Below, one piece after another: positions 23,840 through 35,424 of a DNA stretch of 64,000 bases (positions are counted from its first letter, which is position 1; every line of letters starts with the position of its first letter). Both the position numbers and the translations under genes were made by a program. The notes beneath the pieces were generated by a model. It was not told the DNA's origin and did not search any database. It worked only from the letters and a program-made list of their open reading frames with translations. The stretch comes from Plantago major. Its lineage: Eukaryota; Streptophyta; Magnoliopsida; Lamiales; Plantaginaceae. The stretch spans positions 22,754,566-22,818,565 of the forward strand of contig CM048839.1 in assembly GCA_026545765.1 (NCBI GenBank). The letters are read 5' to 3'.

Positions 23840-24400
23840 AGTTCAAAGTAATGCCATTTGGACTTACTAATGCACCTGCTACAATCCAAGCTCTCATGAA
23901 TGATGTATTCAGGGCACATTTGAGAGATTTTATTCTGGTTTTCTTTGATGACATACTAGTGTATAGTGCTACTATGTCAGAACATATCAATCCTCCACCA
24001 GTCTTACAGTTGCCAGATTTCAACAAGGAGTTTGTAGTTGAAACTGATGCATGTTATGAGGGTATTGGTGTTGTGCTTCTGCAGGAAGAACATCCATTGA
24101 CTTACATGAGCAAGGCTTTGAGTAATAGAAACTTGGGCTTGTCTATGTATGAGAAAGAGTTTCTAGCAATTATATCTGCAGTAGAGAAATGGAGATGTTA
24201 TTTGTTGCATGGTCAGTTTGTCACAGGACATATCAAAAAAGTTTGAAATACTTGATTGATTAGAAGAGATCCACTCCCATACAACAAAAATACATGACCA
24301 AGTTGCTGGATTATAACTACAGAATTGAGTATAAATTGGGATCCAATAATAAGGTGGCTGATGCTTTATCAAGGTGGGAATCTGATAATGTACAAGGATC
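23840..24400 (+). pseudogene. Ty3 RT core and RNase H, with internal deletion
   Basis: [18 protein letters not shown] and the catalytic FFDDILVYS are intact. The sequence then jumps from SEHI directly to [17 protein letters not shown] (RNase H), so roughly 100 residues of RT C-terminus/connection are deleted. RNase H continues to CYLLHGQFV, frameshifts near 24215-24290 and resumes at KYMTKLLDYNYRIEYKLGS. Confidence 0.88.
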
Positions 24401-25380
24401 TATGATGGCAATATCTGTGGTTCAACCCCAGTGGATGGAGGAATTAATAGCCAGCTATGCAGGGAATTATATAGCAAATATGGTTATTGCTGAGCAAGCT
24501 TTTAGTCCATACAATATGTCATTGTATTCAATGGATCAAGACATATTGAGATATAAGGGTAAGATTTATGTTAGTACTGGTTCTAATCTGAGAAGAGAGC
24601 TCATTGAGAATATACATAATGGAGCAATTGGTGGTCATTCAGGAATTAATGCCACTTATAACAGATTACTCAGCATATTCTGTTGGCCTGGTATGAAGAC
24701 AAGAGTGACAGAGGTGGTGTCTTCATGTGGAGTGTGTCAACTGAATAAACATGAAAATGTCTCTATTCCTGGTTTATTGGTGCCTATACCTAGCCCTACA
24801 GGTGCCTGGCAGCACTTAACTATGGATTTTATTGAGAAACTCCCGAAGTCAGAAGGGAAAGATACTATATGGGTTATTGTTGATAGATTCACTAAATATT
24901 CTCATTTTGTGTCTCTATCACATCCCTTCACTGCTCAGTCTTTAGCATCTCAATTTGTGGAGTCTGTTTAAAAACTCCATGGTTTTCCCGCCCTTGAGTA
25001 TTATTTCAGACAGAGACAAGGTGTTTACAAGTTCATTTTGGAAGGAGTTAATGAAAGCTTGTGGTATTCAACATAAATTGAGCACATCTTATGACCCTCA
25101 AACAGATGGCCAAACTGAGAGATTTAATCAATGTCTTGAGTCATATTTGAGGTGCATGACTGGTAGTCGTCAGAGAAAATGGAGTGAATGGTTGGCTTTA
25201 GCTAGCTCAATGGTGGTATAACTCTAATCATCACTCAGCTATACAAATGAGTCCATTTGAAGCTTTGTATGGCTATAAGCCACCCCATGGGGCTATCACT
25301 ACTCAATTACCTATTGTTACTGAGCATCTGCAACAATATATTGAAGAAAGGCAAGTGATGAGTCAGAAGATTAAACACCA
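24401..25380 (+). pseudogene. Ty3 integrase
   Basis: A zinc-binding HHCC region (GGHSGINATYNRLL, then CGVCQLNK) is followed by the DDE core: D in LTMDFIEKLP, D in ISDRDKVFTSSFW, E in GQTERFNQCLESYL. Frameshifts lie near 24965 and 25215, the latter before WWYNSNHHSAIQMSPFEALY. Confidence 0.88.
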
Positions 25381-25875
25381 ATGGATGTTGCCGCTAATAG
25401 AATGAAGCAGCTGGCAGATAAGCATAGGAGTGAAAGGGTGTTTGAAGTAGGAGATTGGGTCTATTTAAAGTTCAGGCCTTATAGACAACATTCTCTACAC
25501 AAGAGCAGACTATGGAAGCTTAGCCCCAAGTATGCAGGGCCATTCTTAATTGAGGAGAAGATTGGTCAAGTTGCTTACAAGTTGCAATTGCCTGATGATA
25601 GTAAAGTCCATCCAGTGTTCCATGTCTATTTGCTCAAGAAACATATTAGCTCTCAGGCTCCAGTTGTAGGTGTTATGCCACCTATGGATCAAGATGGACA
25701 GATTGTGCTTCAACCTGTTGCAATATTGGATAGAAGGCTCATTAACCGTAATAATACTCATGTGTCTCAAGCTTTGGTGAAATTGGAGCATCCGACAGAT
25801 AATGAGGCTACTTGGGAGCATTGGATGCCATTGATTCAAGCATTTCCATATGTTGAGACTTGGGGTCAAGTCTCA
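25381..25875 (+). pseudogene. Ty3 integrase C-terminus with chromodomain-like tail
   Basis: Reads FEVGDWVYLKFRPYRQHSL, LSPKYAGPFLIEEKIGQVAY and HPVFHVYLLK. A tail ILDRRLINRNNTHVSQAL and NEATWEHWMPLIQAFP follows and looks like a diverged chromodomain. Such tails direct integration to heterochromatin in chromoviruses; here the copy landed in a gene. Confidence 0.85.
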
Positions 25876-25892
25876 AGAGAAGGAGGAAGCAA

Positions 25893-26195
25893 TGTTAAGA
25901 TCCTAGACTCGATCTTTAACTGTTTTGGAAGAAAGCTAGCGTGTTTAGCTTTAGCGATTTAGCTGATAGAAGTTGTAACTAATAAAGCCACAGGATTAAG
26001 ACGCGTGGCGGATGATCGAACGGTGCCGGTACACCGAGTTCGTCATCCTAGCTTTCACTATTAATCAGCTCAATTCCTCTTTTGTAATTCATTACGCAAC
26101 TTTGATGATATAAACGATTACTCTGCTCTACCATTTCGATGAGTTTCTCTCTAGTTCTGATCGATATTCTCGTGATAGAATCATTGATCGTAACA
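25893..26195 (+). repeat. 3' LTR of the Ty3 element
   Basis: 303 bp partner of 16304-16602. The right target duplication GCCTC follows at 26196-26200. Confidence 0.92.
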
Positions 26196-27081
26196 GCCTC
26201 TGTCTCATGCCGATCATGATACCGCAGATCTGTTAATGGTCTAGGTGGACCACACCACGACTGCGGATCACGGCTCGCCATGTATGAGCCAGAAGGGATT
26301 GTAGGGTGGAGATTGTACCCGTCCCAACTTCAGAATTAGCCCTTGCCTTCAGCTTGGAGAGGCTATCCTTGCGAAAATGGAAGATTCTCTCGATAAATGG
26401 CAGTGGTAGCAGCTAATCGGGGTGGTCTATTGGCTCAAATGGAGGAACGGGGATAGGGAATTTTATGGATGAAAAATCTCTGATTAAGGAACGGTAAAAA
26501 AAGGGGGTTTTGGTATTTTACTCAATCCACGAGAAATTTCAGACCAGGAGTTGAAGAAATGCCAGAATGACGTACCGTCATCAACACAATGGTTGATGGT
26601 GCACGCAATAAAGATGGAGTCAACAAGCTCGGTGACTTGCACACTCAACAATGGGTTGGTAATGCCATCGTAATTTCCAACTCCGTTAAGTGAGAAAAAT
26701 GAACGGACAATAGTAGGAGTGCAGATGGGATCTAAAACCTCATGTATGTGTACCCCACCTGCGATTGCATGGGTGAATGAGGCACCTACATTGTTGCAAT
26801 CGACGAAGAAATGGGTCGTAGTGGTATTCTTGTTCTTGGCTAAGCGGCCGGCAAGAGGAGTGAAAAAGTCGAGGACTAGGGAAAGCGAGCATTTGAGGTG
26901 ATCTATGAAGTTGTTTTGGAAATCTTGTGATGAGGGCTTAGGGAAAAAAAGTCCCTTTTGGATTGGATGAACTGTCAATCACTTCAAATCCCAGGGATTT
27001 AACTCAACCCTGGAAATCTGATGACAATTTAATTGCCATTTTAATTGTACTTGTAGAGATGATTTCAACTTCATCTACCAT
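26196..27081 (-). pseudogene. BAHD1, N-terminal part of the split BAHD pseudogene
   Basis: The start ATG is at 27081 (MVDEVEIISTSTIKMA). A frameshift and a TGA follow within 45 codons, before IQKGLFFPKPSSQ. The catalytic region reads TINHCVDDGTSFWHFFNSWS, so HxxxD is still present with V to D at the fourth position. A further frameshift in PKPPFF, and TAG/TAA stops downstream (in PIDHPD and HLDH), kill the frame. Gene reading stops at the Ty3 target site inside the GTRQRLPLPD region. Closest relative in the window is BAHD2, 1 kb downstream in transcription-independent order. Confidence 0.88.
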
Positions 27082-27334
27082 TCTTTTCCGGTTATGCAAC
27101 TCGAAGCAGGTTTTAAGAGGTTATAGCACTTAATAATAATAAGACCAGCTGAACCTAGCGAATGAAAATTTTGATTTGGCTCAGTATAAAGTTGACCTTA
27201 ACCTTTTAATTAATTAATCTTGCGCTAGCTGTCTATAATAAATTAATAATACATCTCACGCATTATGATTCATGATCCTCACCAATTATTAACATCTACT
27301 TTATCAAAGAAAAATATAAATCCAAATTTTAATT
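27082..27334. other. Former BAHD1 promoter region
   Basis: AT-rich; no clear TATA box or element identified. Confidence 0.35.
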
Positions 27335-27540
27335 GTGAAATTTAAAGAGTTTAAAGTGATCGAAAACGCTACTTATAAACAATAAGGTGCACCTTTTTTT
27401 TCGGAAATTCATCCATAAGAATTCCAAAGTTAAAAGTTTGCTTGTTCTTGAGCAATCTCATCATGATGTTTGACCAACTGGGACATCTCTCGGTTCGCAC
27501 ACAAGTGATGACAAAGTGCATGGGAAATGTCCTGTGTTGG
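27335..27540 (+). repeat. 5S-rRNA-derived LTR (Cassandra-like), decayed
   Basis: CATCCATAAGAATTCCAAAG, TTAAAAGTTTGCTTG, GAGCAATCTCATCATGATG and TTGACCAACTGGGA follow the order of 5S rRNA positions ~50-110 (A box AGTTAAGCGTGCT through C box GGATGGGTGACC), with many substitutions. The better plus-strand copy is at 45454-45720. Confidence 0.5.
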
Positions 27541-28078
27541 TAGAGTGGCTAAATCTGAGACACTTGAATTAATCCAACTTATGCATGTATGAAGCGAGGC
27601 TTGTAGATTGGGAATTATATGACTTTGAGAAAAGTGGGTCTTCTAGTCACAAACCAGCCAAGTTTCCGGCCAAGGAGAAAGTTGCTTATGATTGGTTCAG
27701 AGTTTAGACTTTAGAATGATTAGTCTATCATCTAATCAAAATTTAGTAGATGAAATGGTTCAATTAATATCTTGTGAGACTTGAAGTAAAAAGGGGAAAA
27801 AAACAGTTACAGTAGATTCATTTATACTATATTGTATTAAAAACTGTTTTGCACAATGAACTTTTCCAAATCCATCACTATAAAAAAAGCAGAAGTAGGC
27901 AGAGAAAATTTGAAGTTGTTTATCTCATGAACTTGCAAGTCCAAATTCATATGGAACGCTTAGATTCTTGCTTTGATTTTTTCTTAACCAAATTGCAGGT
28001 TGCAAACTAGCTAGGCAACAGAAAGAACGTAAATGAGAACGCAATTGATAGAATTGGACATCAAGTACATACACACAT
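27541..28078. other. Intergenic downstream of BAHD2
   Basis: Contains the presumed 3' UTR of BAHD2 next to 28079; nothing else recognised. Confidence 0.4.
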
Positions 28079-29389
28079 TTATAAATCACTAAGAGCTTCC
28101 ATGAACTCTGCATCATTTCCCATGGCAACCAAACTCTCTTCTGACAAGCAAACTTCCACATCAATCCCTCCATCCTCCCCTGAAGGGTACACATTAATCT
28201 TTCCGTCGAACTTCCCCTCTGGGCCGCTTCTAAGCGCAACAGGCTTCCCCCACCCAAAATCCACACCAAACACATTATGTCGCGGCGTGCTACCTATCAA
28301 GACTAGTCGTTTTTGCACCTCAGTATCAATTGTGATCAACTCTAGATTCTTACCAATATCTTGTAAAGCTTGGTCCCTTGTTTGTGCACTCACTACTTTG
28401 TTTATCTCCAATGCGACCCACCCGAGTCCTTTATGCACCAAATTCTTGCTCTCTATACTCACAAGACTTACATAAATCGCATTTCCGAAGTAAACATCAG
28501 GCAGGGGAAGCCTTTGTCTCGTGCCGATTAATATAGCACAGATCAGTTGCTGGTCTAGGTGGACCACACCACGGTTGCGAATCATGGCTCGCCATGTATG
28601 AGCCAAAAGTGCTTGTAGTGTAGAAATTGAATCGGTTCCAACTTCGGAATTAGCCCTCGCTTTGAGTTTGGAGAGGCTATCCTTGCGAAAACGGAAGATT
28701 CTCTCGGTATATGGCGGTGGCAACAACTGATCAGGGTGGTTTATAGGCTCAAATGGATGAACAGGGACAGGAAATTTTATGGACGAAAAATCGTTGATTG
28801 AGAAACGGTCGAGAAGAGGGGGTTTTGATATTTTACTCGATCCAAGAGAAATTTCAGACCAGGAGTTAAAGAAATGCCAGAAGGACGTACCATCAACTAC
28901 ACAGTGGTTGATAGTGCACGCGATAAAATAGGAGTCGACTAGCTCGGTGACTTGCACGCTGAGCAATGGGTTGGTAAGGCCATCGTAATTTCTAACTCCG
29001 TTAAGCGAGAAAAATGAATGGACAATGGTGGGAGTGTGGATGGAATCTAACACGTCATTCATGTGTACCCCACGTGCGATTGCGTGGGTGAATGAGGCGC
29101 CTGCATTGTTGCAATCGATGAAGAAATGCGTCGTATTCTTATCGATGCTCTTGGCTAAGCGGCCGGCAAGAGGAGGGAAAAAGTCTAGGACTAGGGATAG
29201 AGAGCCTTTGAGGTGATCTATGGTCTTTTGGGACTCTTGTGATGAGGGCTTAGAGAAGAAAAGTCCCTTTTGGATTGGATTAAGGGTGAGACCTTTCAAG
29301 TCCCAGGGAGTTAACTCAGCCCTGGAAATCTGATGAGAATTTGCCATTTGAACTGTACTTGTAGAGATAACTTCAACTTCATCTGCCAT
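28079..29389 (-). CDS. BAHD2, intact BAHD acyltransferase
   Basis: A single-exon gene of 436 aa, normal for BAHD enzymes (430-460 aa). Cytosolic BAHD proteins move an acyl group from a CoA thioester to an alcohol or amine. The catalytic HxxxDG is H162-x3-D166-G (NHCVVDGTSFWHF) and the structural motif DFGWG is at 377-381 (GVDFGWGKPVALRSG). The N-terminus (EVISTSTVQ, AELTPWDLKGL, IQKGLFF) and SWSEIS resemble the clade annotated in plants as At3g50280-like acetyltransferases; substrate unknown. No signal peptide or membrane segment. It is the closest copy of BAHD1, which lies about 1 kb away on the same strand. A weak AT-rich AAAAATAAGG lies ~65 bp upstream of the ATG. No lesion seen. Confidence 0.93.
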   Translation of the reverse strand: MADEVEVISTSTVQMANSHQISRAELTPWDLKGLTLNPIQKGLFFSKPSSQESQKTIDHLKGSLSLVLDFFPPLAGRLAKSIDKNTTHFFIDCNNAGASFTHAIARGVHMNDVLDSIHTPTIVHSFFSLNGVRNYDGLTNPLLSVQVTELVDSYFIACTINHCVVDGTSFWHFFNSWSEISLGSSKISKPPLLDRFSINDFSSIKFPVPVHPFEPINHPDQLLPPPYTERIFRFRKDSLSKLKARANSEVGTDSISTLQALLAHTWRAMIRNRGVVHLDQQLICAILIGTRQRLPLPDVYFGNAIYVSLVSIESKNLVHKGLGWVALEINKVVSAQTRDQALQDIGKNLELITIDTEVQKRLVLIGSTPRHNVFGVDFGWGKPVALRSGPEGKFDGKINVYPSGEDGGIDVEVCLSEESLVAMGNDAEFMEALSDL

Positions 29390-30456
29390 TCTTTTTTGGT
29401 TATGAATCTTATTTGGAAATGAATGTGAAAGAGAAGGCTCCTTATTTTTGGATCAAATGTTTAGAAGTGGAAGCAAGTTTTAAGAAGCTAGTATAAGTGT
29501 ATAACAGTAACACTAGCCGAACCTAACGAATTAAATTAATTCCGATTTGGCAGGTGCATAAAGTTGACCGCACTTTCTAATTACTTTTGCGCCTGTTCTT
29601 GTTGACTACCTACAGAGTATATACTGTGTATGCTTTGAAAATTTTCATATAAAACGACCCGGCTGCTTAGCACATTATTAAAATGGATTTAGTTTGTAGC
29701 TTTTGCAGTATTCAATTTTTTTCCACCAATTTTTCTCTCTCTCTTTTTCGACCTCACTATTTCTATTCATTATTTTTTAAATTAAACTAATAACATTAAA
29801 TCAATTAAAAAATATCAAAATCAATTAAATAATTTAAAAAAGTCAGACATGCTCATAACTTATTTCTGGCTTCAGATCTACTGTTGAAATTTGTGTTCAT
29901 GATGCTGTTTGACCCAATAAGATGGTGACACCTGGCCACAACTTAATCCAGCAGCAAAAGCCCACAATCCAACTTTTCTCACGGCTACTGTTAAAATTTT
30001 ATTAGATTATATGACAACTCTAATAAAATTTAATTATATGACAAATAACTTCTATTTTGAATATTAAATTACACCTCACGTATATCATATATCATCGCTA
30101 AAATCAGGGTGACGCTATGTATGGGAGGGTGGGACCCACCCTTTTTAAAAGAACGAGTTTATATGTATTTTTATAGAGAAATTGGAGATACCCCTATTCA
30201 ATATTTGTTAAATGATGTTTTCTCATCACAAGCTTTCCATTTTGATTTTTTCTACAAACTGTGTCTAACTTTGACTACGAATTAATAAACCGCAAAATGC
30301 AAACTTATTAATAGATTAATTTAACTCCATGCACGATGATATCCTGATTTAGTCGGTTAAAATATGCGAGTATTTGAACATTTTTGGTGTTCTGGAAGTG
30401 GGTGATTAGATTATTACGTAAAGATATGGTTGTTAGTATTATAATGATGCACCATC

Positions 30457-30521
<65 letters not shown>

Positions 30522-31371
30522 GAGTGCAGAGTAACGTTGCGGTTTGGTTGTTAGTCTTTAGTAATAATGCAAACATTTTGTCATTAGAGAGTGCAGAAAA
30601 TCAAAGATTACGTACCGAGCCACCTGTAGTAGCCCTTAAACAAGAGGATACTCGGAGATTGTGACAATGCGCTTTAGAAGTCGGATTCTAAAGTTGATTC
30701 GGTTACGGATCTCCAGATCAAATTTCTAACACGTAAATTTCTAATTTTTAATATTGAATCCGTCTTATCACAAGTCTAGTAGTCCCAAAAATCCTAAAAA
30801 ACTATTGGAACCAAAGGGTCTGACAGTGCTCGGCTGGATTAATCGCATTAGCGGATAATAGTGAGAAATAAAAAAAAAAAAAATTCATGGATCGACCGTG
30901 AATTGTTTTCAAGATGAAAGAGCCTCATGTTGATCGAATTCACCACAACCTATCTGAAAATTGACTAATCTGGACATTGTAAGAATATAATGATATAGTT
31001 TATTGAAACAATGTACTTTAACTTCAAGTTAATTCAATTCAAATTTGATTCAAGGTGGTGTGGGCTTTCAAGGGCAGTTCAGGCCAACCAAAGCACAAAC
31101 GAATGAATTGATTTGTGCCTGTGGGAGGCAGAAAGTAAGAAGCAGGTCTTTTTTCTACAAAGATTTTACTTGTCAACCCATCACCCGCGAGAATTGAATA
31201 AGTTGGACTTTTTAGACTCTATAGTGGACTCACACAAGTGCTTGATTAATGGGAATATTATACTCCCAACGTATCAAACTCGAATTCTCACTTTCAATTT
31301 TAGTATGTTCGAAACTTAACTTTCCCCTTTTAATATAGAAAGTTTATACCCCACTTTTCATTACAATAACA
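29390..31371. other. Intergenic, with microsatellite
   Basis: 2 kb AT-rich, including the BAHD2 promoter. A (TTA)n tract lies at 30457-30520 and a short perfect hairpin GGGTGGGACCCACCC near 30132-30146. No gene or complete element recognised. Confidence 0.4.
30457..30520. repeat. (TTA)n microsatellite
   Basis: About 21 uninterrupted TTA units. Confidence 0.95.
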
Positions 31372-32480
31372 CTAGTACCAACTCGTGGCGATACCACGGT
31401 ATATTTTACTTTTAATAAGAAATAAATATGTGACGATTAAATAAATTAATCGAGAAAATAAGATAGTCAAAATTCCTTGTAGACAACGTTGGTCGTGGTG
31501 TCGGTCGGTAGTCATTCTTCATCCAATATTATATTATTGAGTGTTTATTTATGTTAACTATAGAGAATGTAAAAATAGGGTCCTACCGTACCCGACTTGT
31601 TAATTAGTAACAGGTACATGTTTTTTTTACAAAAAAATATCCATCAAACGGAATCAAAATAAAATATAAAATTATACAACACAATCAATACAGTTGTTCC
31701 CAACAATCTCGCGGTGATATGTGGTCACCCCACCACACACACACACACAAATATTATACAAACATAATTTAACATGTTACGTTTGTTTTTTCCAACCCAC
31801 TGGTTCCCAGCAACCTCGCGGTGGTATGCGTCACCCCACCAAAGACACAAAAATTACCTGTTATGGATGAAGAAAGTAAAGAGAAGATAGAAGAGAGTTT
31901 CCCCGCCTAGAGAGTAACGGCCCCCCCCCCCCCCCCAAAAAAAAAATCACGGCCTGTAATGGAGATCAAGAAAGTACAAAGAAGATCGAAGACATTTTCC
32001 CAGCCTAGAGAGTATCAGCTGATCCCCTTCCTCCCCCCGGCTCATTATTGAGATCAGGAAAGTAGAGAGAAGATCTAAGAGAGTTTCCCCACATAGAGAG
32101 TATCAGATCCCCATGTCCGTTATGTATCAAGAAAGTAGAGAGAAGATCGAAGAGAGTTTCCCCGCCCAGAGAGTATATGCAGACCTCCCCCCCCCCCCCC
32201 GGAAAAAATGTAGTTTTTACTAACTTAATCATAAAATGTTGCGATCGAGTCTTGTAATTGTAACAAAGGTATGGAACGGGTTCGAGTATATACCAGACCG
32301 GACCTGAACATATTTTGATCGTAGAGAGGAGAAACCTTATACCTCATCCTACCGATCGAATCTTATACATAAAGAAAATGAAATTGAAAGTCTTCACATG
32401 TAAAATGTTTTTGATAGACATGTAAAGATCAACACACCAACAATTAGCTCACATGTGTCTCTTCTATCTTCTGGAACTGA
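31372..32480 (-). mobile_element. Non-autonomous Helitron B1 (inverted relative to A)
   Basis: Minus-strand 5' TCAGTTCCAGAAGATAGAAG begins at 32480. The minus-strand 3' end is hairpin CGTGG-TATCG-CCACG, then AGTTGGTACTAG followed by T, i.e. a canonical Helitron CTAG end at 31372-31375. Internal minisatellite units (ATCAAGAAAGTAGAGAGAAG, GTTTCCCCGCCCAGAGAGTA) match Helitron A in reverse orientation. Confidence 0.7.
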
Positions 32481-32639
32481 AAAATACTTAGAAGATCAGT
32501 TGAAGGGACTATGTCAAGCATAGATCCAAAGGTCCTCCTATCTGGATTCATGCGCAGGTAACACAACCTTAATACGCATTAACTTGGCATCAAAAATAAA
32601 TTTACCCTGATTATATATTGTTTTGTAATTTTATAATCC

Positions 32640-33126
32640 AAAAAACTGAAATCAAGAAAGTAGAGAGAAGATCGAATTGAGTTTCCCCACCTAGAGAGTA
32701 TTAGATCCCCAGGCCCGTTATGGATCAAGAAAGTAGAGCGAAGATCGAAGGGAGTTTCTATGCCACCCCACTCCCCCCCCCCCCCCCACCTGCCCCGGCC
32801 GGAGAAAAATGTACTTTTTACTAACTTAATCATAAAATATTGCGCTCGGGTCTTGTAACAAAGGTGTGGAACGGGTTCGAATATATGCTAGACCGGACCT
32901 GAACATCATTATTTCGCACGGGGTTGAATTCGGGTTGGATAGAACCGGCCCTTCCAGACAGATACCGTAGAGAAGAGAACCCTTATACCTCATCCTACCG
33001 ATCAAATCTTATACATAAAGAAAAGGAACTTGAAATTCTTCACGTGTAAAATGTTGTTGATAGACATGTAAAGATCAACACACCACCAATTAGCTCATGT
33101 GTATCTCTTCTATATCCTGGAACTGA
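32640..33126 (-). mobile_element. Partial Helitron B2 (5' part only)
   Basis: It repeats the 5' two-fifths of B1: 5' end TCAGTTCCAGGATATAGAAG at 33126, the TTGCGCTCGGGTCTTG and CTAGACCGGACCTGAACAT blocks, then one or two minisatellite units. Homology stops near 32645 without a hairpin or CTRR end. Confidence 0.6.
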
Positions 33127-33654
33127 AAAAAACATGTCTGGTAACATATATACCACTATAACAATATATGCTAAAACGATCTTGGTGTGGATAATACAAA
33201 TATACCAAACCAACATCATCATAAGAACACCGATAATATATGTGCTAAAACGTTACACTCACGTTTAACCTGACAAAGCTTAATTCTCCATCAAATACCT
33301 GAATTTCTTTGAAAAGTGAAATAAAGGGGCAAAGCTAAAATTTGTTAATTTAAGAGATCTAATCACCAAAGAACAATCCCTTTCAATTCCTACATGTTGC
33401 CACTCAAAATCTCGAACAAATTTTGTTCTTAATTTGGCTGGCCAACCTTCCGCATTTTCAGCAACCATAAGACATAAAAAAAATCACCAAGCAATAACAT
33501 TGCCCTCATGATAGCAACAACACTAATACGTCCCCCTATTCGGACCCTGCTCAACCGTATCAACATTTCACGTAGGATGGCTGGAATTTGAATGGATTTG
33601 GTGGATTTAGCCCATCAACTTTATATATTACAGTATATTCAAAGTAGTATAATA
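33127..33654. other. Intergenic
   Basis: Nothing recognised. A phrase GCTAAAACGTTACACTCACGT near 33243 recurs diverged near 34501. Confidence 0.35.
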
Positions 33655-33865
33655 ATTCAAAAAGTTTCACTAAATTTGTAATTCAATTTAAAATCTTACT
33701 AATTCAATTTGAATCTGGTACGTACATGTGTCATTGTTTCAGTAGAAGGTGCAGGGTTCGAATCCCATTGGCGTAAGTTTCTCCCTTTTATTTATTATTT
33801 TTCAATATTTTCTCTTTTTTTTTTTCAATCACAGATTCATTGGTTTATATAAAAACCCTTAACAC
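33655..33865 (+). repeat. SINE-like repeat with pol III B-box, copy 1
   Basis: The segment from GTAGTATAATAATTCA to TTGGTTTATATAAAAA matches 49673-49895. It contains GCAGGGTTCGAATCCCATTGG (33750-33770), which fits the tRNA B box GGTTCRANYCY. A convincing A box and a terminal poly-A or poly-T end were not identified, so a SINE is only one possibility. Confidence 0.45.
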
Positions 33866-33890
33866 ACGTAGTGTATTACGTAAATGCTAG

Positions 33891-33902
33891 TGTGTGTGTG
33901 TG

Positions 33903-33959
<57 letters not shown>
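33891..33959. repeat. Compound microsatellite (TG)n(TC)n(TA)n
   Basis: Short TG and TC runs lead into an uninterrupted (TA)n tract (33917-33959). Confidence 0.95.
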
Positions 33960-33964
<5 letters not shown>

Positions 33965-34649
33965 ACTATTAGAGTTGTGCAATTGAGTACTTAATTTAAG
34001 TTAAATTGAACCGATTTGTGATACGCATGTAAATTAGACTTTAATTACAAAAAAACAATATGTTTTATTCATTCTAATTCTAAGCCCTAACGCAACTCCA
34101 ACAAAATCAATTCATCATTAAAAAAACTCAATTTGTCTTCTCTAATTAAATTTCAAGCCCTAAATCAACCCCAACAATATCAATTCATCATTAAAAAATC
34201 TCCATATGTCATCTCCAATATATTCAAAACCCTAATCGAACTCCAACAAAATCAATTCATCATTGAAGGAAAAAAAACAACAATAACCAATATTTATTCT
34301 CCATCTTCTTTAATCAAATTGGAACTGATCAATTTGCACTATCCATGATCTTAATTCAACTAAAAAGGACAATTGGTTATCAGAAACAACGATTGCACTT
34401 ACCTTCATATACTTTTATTATTATTTGTAATTAAATGCCACAATGACATGCTTACGTTCTAGTTATATTATATAAGAACACCCAACTGATAATCTGAGCG
34501 CTAAAACATTAGTCTTACGTTTAACCTGGCAAAACATCATGGAACAAAATTCTACCCCCCCCCCCCCTATTTGGACTTTGCTCAACCGTAGAATCAAAAT
34601 TTATAATTGAAAATCTAAATATCTATTAATTTCTTGTTAAATAGATGGG
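33960..34649. other. Intergenic with short tandem units
   Basis: Three imperfect ~65 bp units (34050-34265) share CCCTAANNCAACTCCAACAA and ATCAATTCATCATTAAA. They are open in one frame only because of the repeat; no gene is inferred. A poly-C run lies at 34554-34567. Confidence 0.45.
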
Positions 34650-35300
34650 TAGAGTATTAAATATTTAATAAATGCTCTATTTTTTAAATTTTATTATTTC
34701 ATTTTATCTTTTTTAATAAATATATTTTTTATTTTAGTGAATAAAATAATTTATTTAACTAATAATAATCATCTAGATTGGTGTCTATAGATTCGTCTTG
34801 TCACGGAATTCAAATATATATTCACAATATTTTTTGGAGTTTTGTAGAATAAATTTATTTTAGATTTAATAAAAAACTATATATGCACCAGCATATAAAA
34901 AAATAAATAGTGGAAGATATACTGGTTGAAAATGCAACTAATTCCAAAAAAAAATTCACGTAGATTGAATTTATTTAATAAATACTCTATTTTTAAATTT
35001 CTATTAATTCACTTTATCTTATTTAATAAATTTATATTTTATTTTAGTGAATAAAATGATTTCTTGAAATGATACTACTCAAGATTGGTGTCTATGGATT
35101 CGTCTTGTCACGATGAATTCAAATATATGTTCAAAATATTTTTCGGATTTTTGTAGATAAATTTATATAAGATTTAATAAAAATTATATATGTAGACAAC
35201 ATACCAAAAATAACAATGAAATATATACTGGCTAAAATACAACTAATTCCACAAAATTCCACGTAGGATTAAATTAATCTGAAAGAATTTAGCCCCTTGT
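34650..35300 (-). repeat. Inverted copies of the ~300 bp repeat units
   Basis: Two units (about 34650-34975 and 34976-35300) are reverse complements of the 8881-10165 repeats: AGATTGGTGTCTATGGATTC, TTTTCGGATTTTTGTAGATA, CAACTAATTCCACAAAATTC, CTTGTGCTTTAC. They lie on the outer side of Helitrons B1/B2, just as the plus-strand units lie outside Helitron A. Confidence 0.65.
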
Positions 35301-35307
35301 GCTTTAC

Positions 35308-35424
<117 letters not shown>

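Larger units (their letters stand above)
16304..26195 (+). mobile_element. Ty3-type (chromovirus) LTR retrotransposon inserted in BAHD1
   Basis: The element is 9892 bp including two later nested insertions. LTRs at 16304-16602 and 25893-26195 start TGTTAAGATC and end GATCGTAACA. The perfect 5 bp target duplication GCCTC lies at 16299-16303 and 26196-26200, and removing the element rejoins the BAHD1 sequence. Internal order is gag, protease, RT, RNase H, integrase, chromodomain-like tail, as in Ty3 chromoviruses. A purine-rich tract (25876-25892) precedes the 3' LTR. By eye the LTRs differ at about 16 substitutions plus one 4 bp indel. Frameshifts and an internal RT deletion make it inactive. 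Confidence 0.93.

Noticed and set aside
33720..33775. tRNA gene
   Set aside because: A B box is present but no cloverleaf, anticodon arm or acceptor pairing could be drawn, and the same sequence recurs decayed at 49790.
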